Assembly: GCA_900553315.1 (NCBI GenBank) | Contig: USCW01000080.1 | Span: 1-7,120 of the forward strand | Length of the DNA: 7,120 bases | Direction of reading: 5' to 3' | DNA from: an uncultured Eubacteriales bacterium | GTDB taxonomy: Bacteria; Bacillota; Clostridia; Christensenellales; Aristaeellaceae | In this document: positions 6,963 to 7,120 of the stretch, in pieces | Layout: each line of letters starts with the position of its first letter | Position numbering within the stretch: the first letter of the stretch is position 1 | Translations under genes and position numbers: made by a program | Notes under the pieces: generated by a model | Database searches by the model: none | What the model saw: only the letters and a program-made list of their open reading frames with translations | What the model was told of the DNA's origin: nothing

Positions 6963-7017
6963 TCGCCGCTTGACAAACCCGTCCGCGTCGGCTAAAACAC
7001 GTTTCGTTTGGCGGCGA
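6963..7017. repeat. Interrupted inverted repeat (7 + 5 bp arms)
   Basis: TCGCCGC (6963-6969) is complementary to GCGGCGA (7011-7017). After a four-base bulge, CAAAC (6974-6978) is complementary to GTTTG (7006-7010), so the right arm is a continuous 12-base strand. The enclosed loop is 27 bases. It could form a stem in RNA from either strand. Confidence 0.4.
6970..6998 (+). promoter_or_regulatory. Possible rightward (divergent) promoter
   Basis: The plus strand has a perfect -35, TTGACA (6970-6975), 17 bases before TAAAAC (6993-6998), which matches the -10 consensus at four of six positions. Transcription would run toward the right edge, away from the operon. It lies inside the inverted repeat at 6963-7017, so it may be only a chance match in structured DNA. 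Confidence 0.3.
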
Positions 7018-7074
7018 TGCCCCGCATTGTCCCTGAACCTACAACTGTATGCCGCAAGGCTGCTTAAGGCACTA

Positions 7075-7096
7075 CCGCACAAATGAGTTGGTGCGG
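7075..7096. repeat. Short perfect hairpin with a 10-base loop
   Basis: CCGCAC (7075-7080) and GTGCGG (7091-7096) form a six-base-pair stem around a 10-base loop. On the plus strand the right arm overlaps a GGAGG sequence (7095-7099) that precedes an ATG at 7103. The nearest T run on the plus strand starts 12 bases after the stem, too far for a convincing intrinsic terminator. Confidence 0.4.
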
Positions 7097-7120
7097 AGGC
7101 GAATGAATTTTTCGTCAGAT

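Larger units (their letters stand above)
6892..7120. other. Noncoding right-end region, possible interspersed repeat or divergent leader
   Basis: About 230 bases hold no gene I can support. Short frames are open on both strands here (plus 6871-7086, minus 6888-7082), but none has a ribosome binding site or a recognisable product, and they overlap each other. The region is rich in small repeats: GTATGCCGC occurs at 6918-6926 and again at 7047-7055; arms at 6963-6978 and 7006-7017 are complementary; and a perfect hairpin sits at 7075-7096. This density of structure resembles an intergenic repetitive element or a structured RNA leader. It is a hypothesis, since only one copy lies in the window. 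Confidence 0.35.

Noticed and set aside
6888..7082. Minus-strand 64-codon open frame upstream of the operon
   Set aside because: It runs through the promoter palindrome and ends within the -35 region, has no ribosome binding site and no recognisable product, and overlaps open frames on the plus strand.
7075..7115. Intrinsic terminator at the 7075-7096 hairpin
   Set aside because: The stem has only six pairs and the T run on the plus strand starts at 7108, after a 11-base gap; no T run follows on the minus strand.

Overview
The window looks like chromosomal DNA from a GC-rich member of the Clostridia, most likely an Oscillospiraceae/Ruminococcaceae-type gut Firmicute. This is inferred from the miaB-mutS pair, the RNase E/G gene preceded by a TIGR03960/DUF2344 radical SAM pair, strong AGGAGG-type ribosome binding sites, and GC-rich codon choice. 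No marker here fixes the genus.

All five supported genes lie on the minus strand and read right to left as one tightly packed operon. In transcription order they are: a TIGR03960-type B12-fold radical SAM protein (6828-4987, TTG start); its DUF2344/TIGR03936 partner (4990-4319, ATGA overlap with the first gene's stop); an RNase E/G family ribonuclease (4322-3129, GTG start, GTGA overlap); the tRNA methylthiotransferase MiaB (3136-1733, overlapping the rng stop); and the N-terminal two thirds of the mismatch repair protein MutS (1717 to beyond base 1, cut by the window edge after a 15-base gap). A sigma-A-like promoter (TTGACC, 17 bp, TACATT with an upstream TG) lies about 35-60 bases before the first start codon and probably drives the whole set.

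The right end (6892-7120) contains no gene I can support. It holds a 10-bp palindrome against the -35 box, a long-range inverted repeat, a 9-bp direct repeat, a short perfect hairpin, and a rightward promoter-like sequence. It may be part of a noncoding interspersed repeat, the leader of a divergent gene beyond the edge, or both.

Functionally the first four genes point to RNA processing and modification: RNase E/G cleaves RNA, MiaB thiomethylates A37 of tRNAs, and the leading radical SAM pair has no established role. mutS is a DNA repair gene at the end of the operon, and its arginine codon use differs sharply from that of miaB beside it. The most interesting item is the translationally coupled radical SAM/DUF2344/RNase module. 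The family is known, but its reaction is not.
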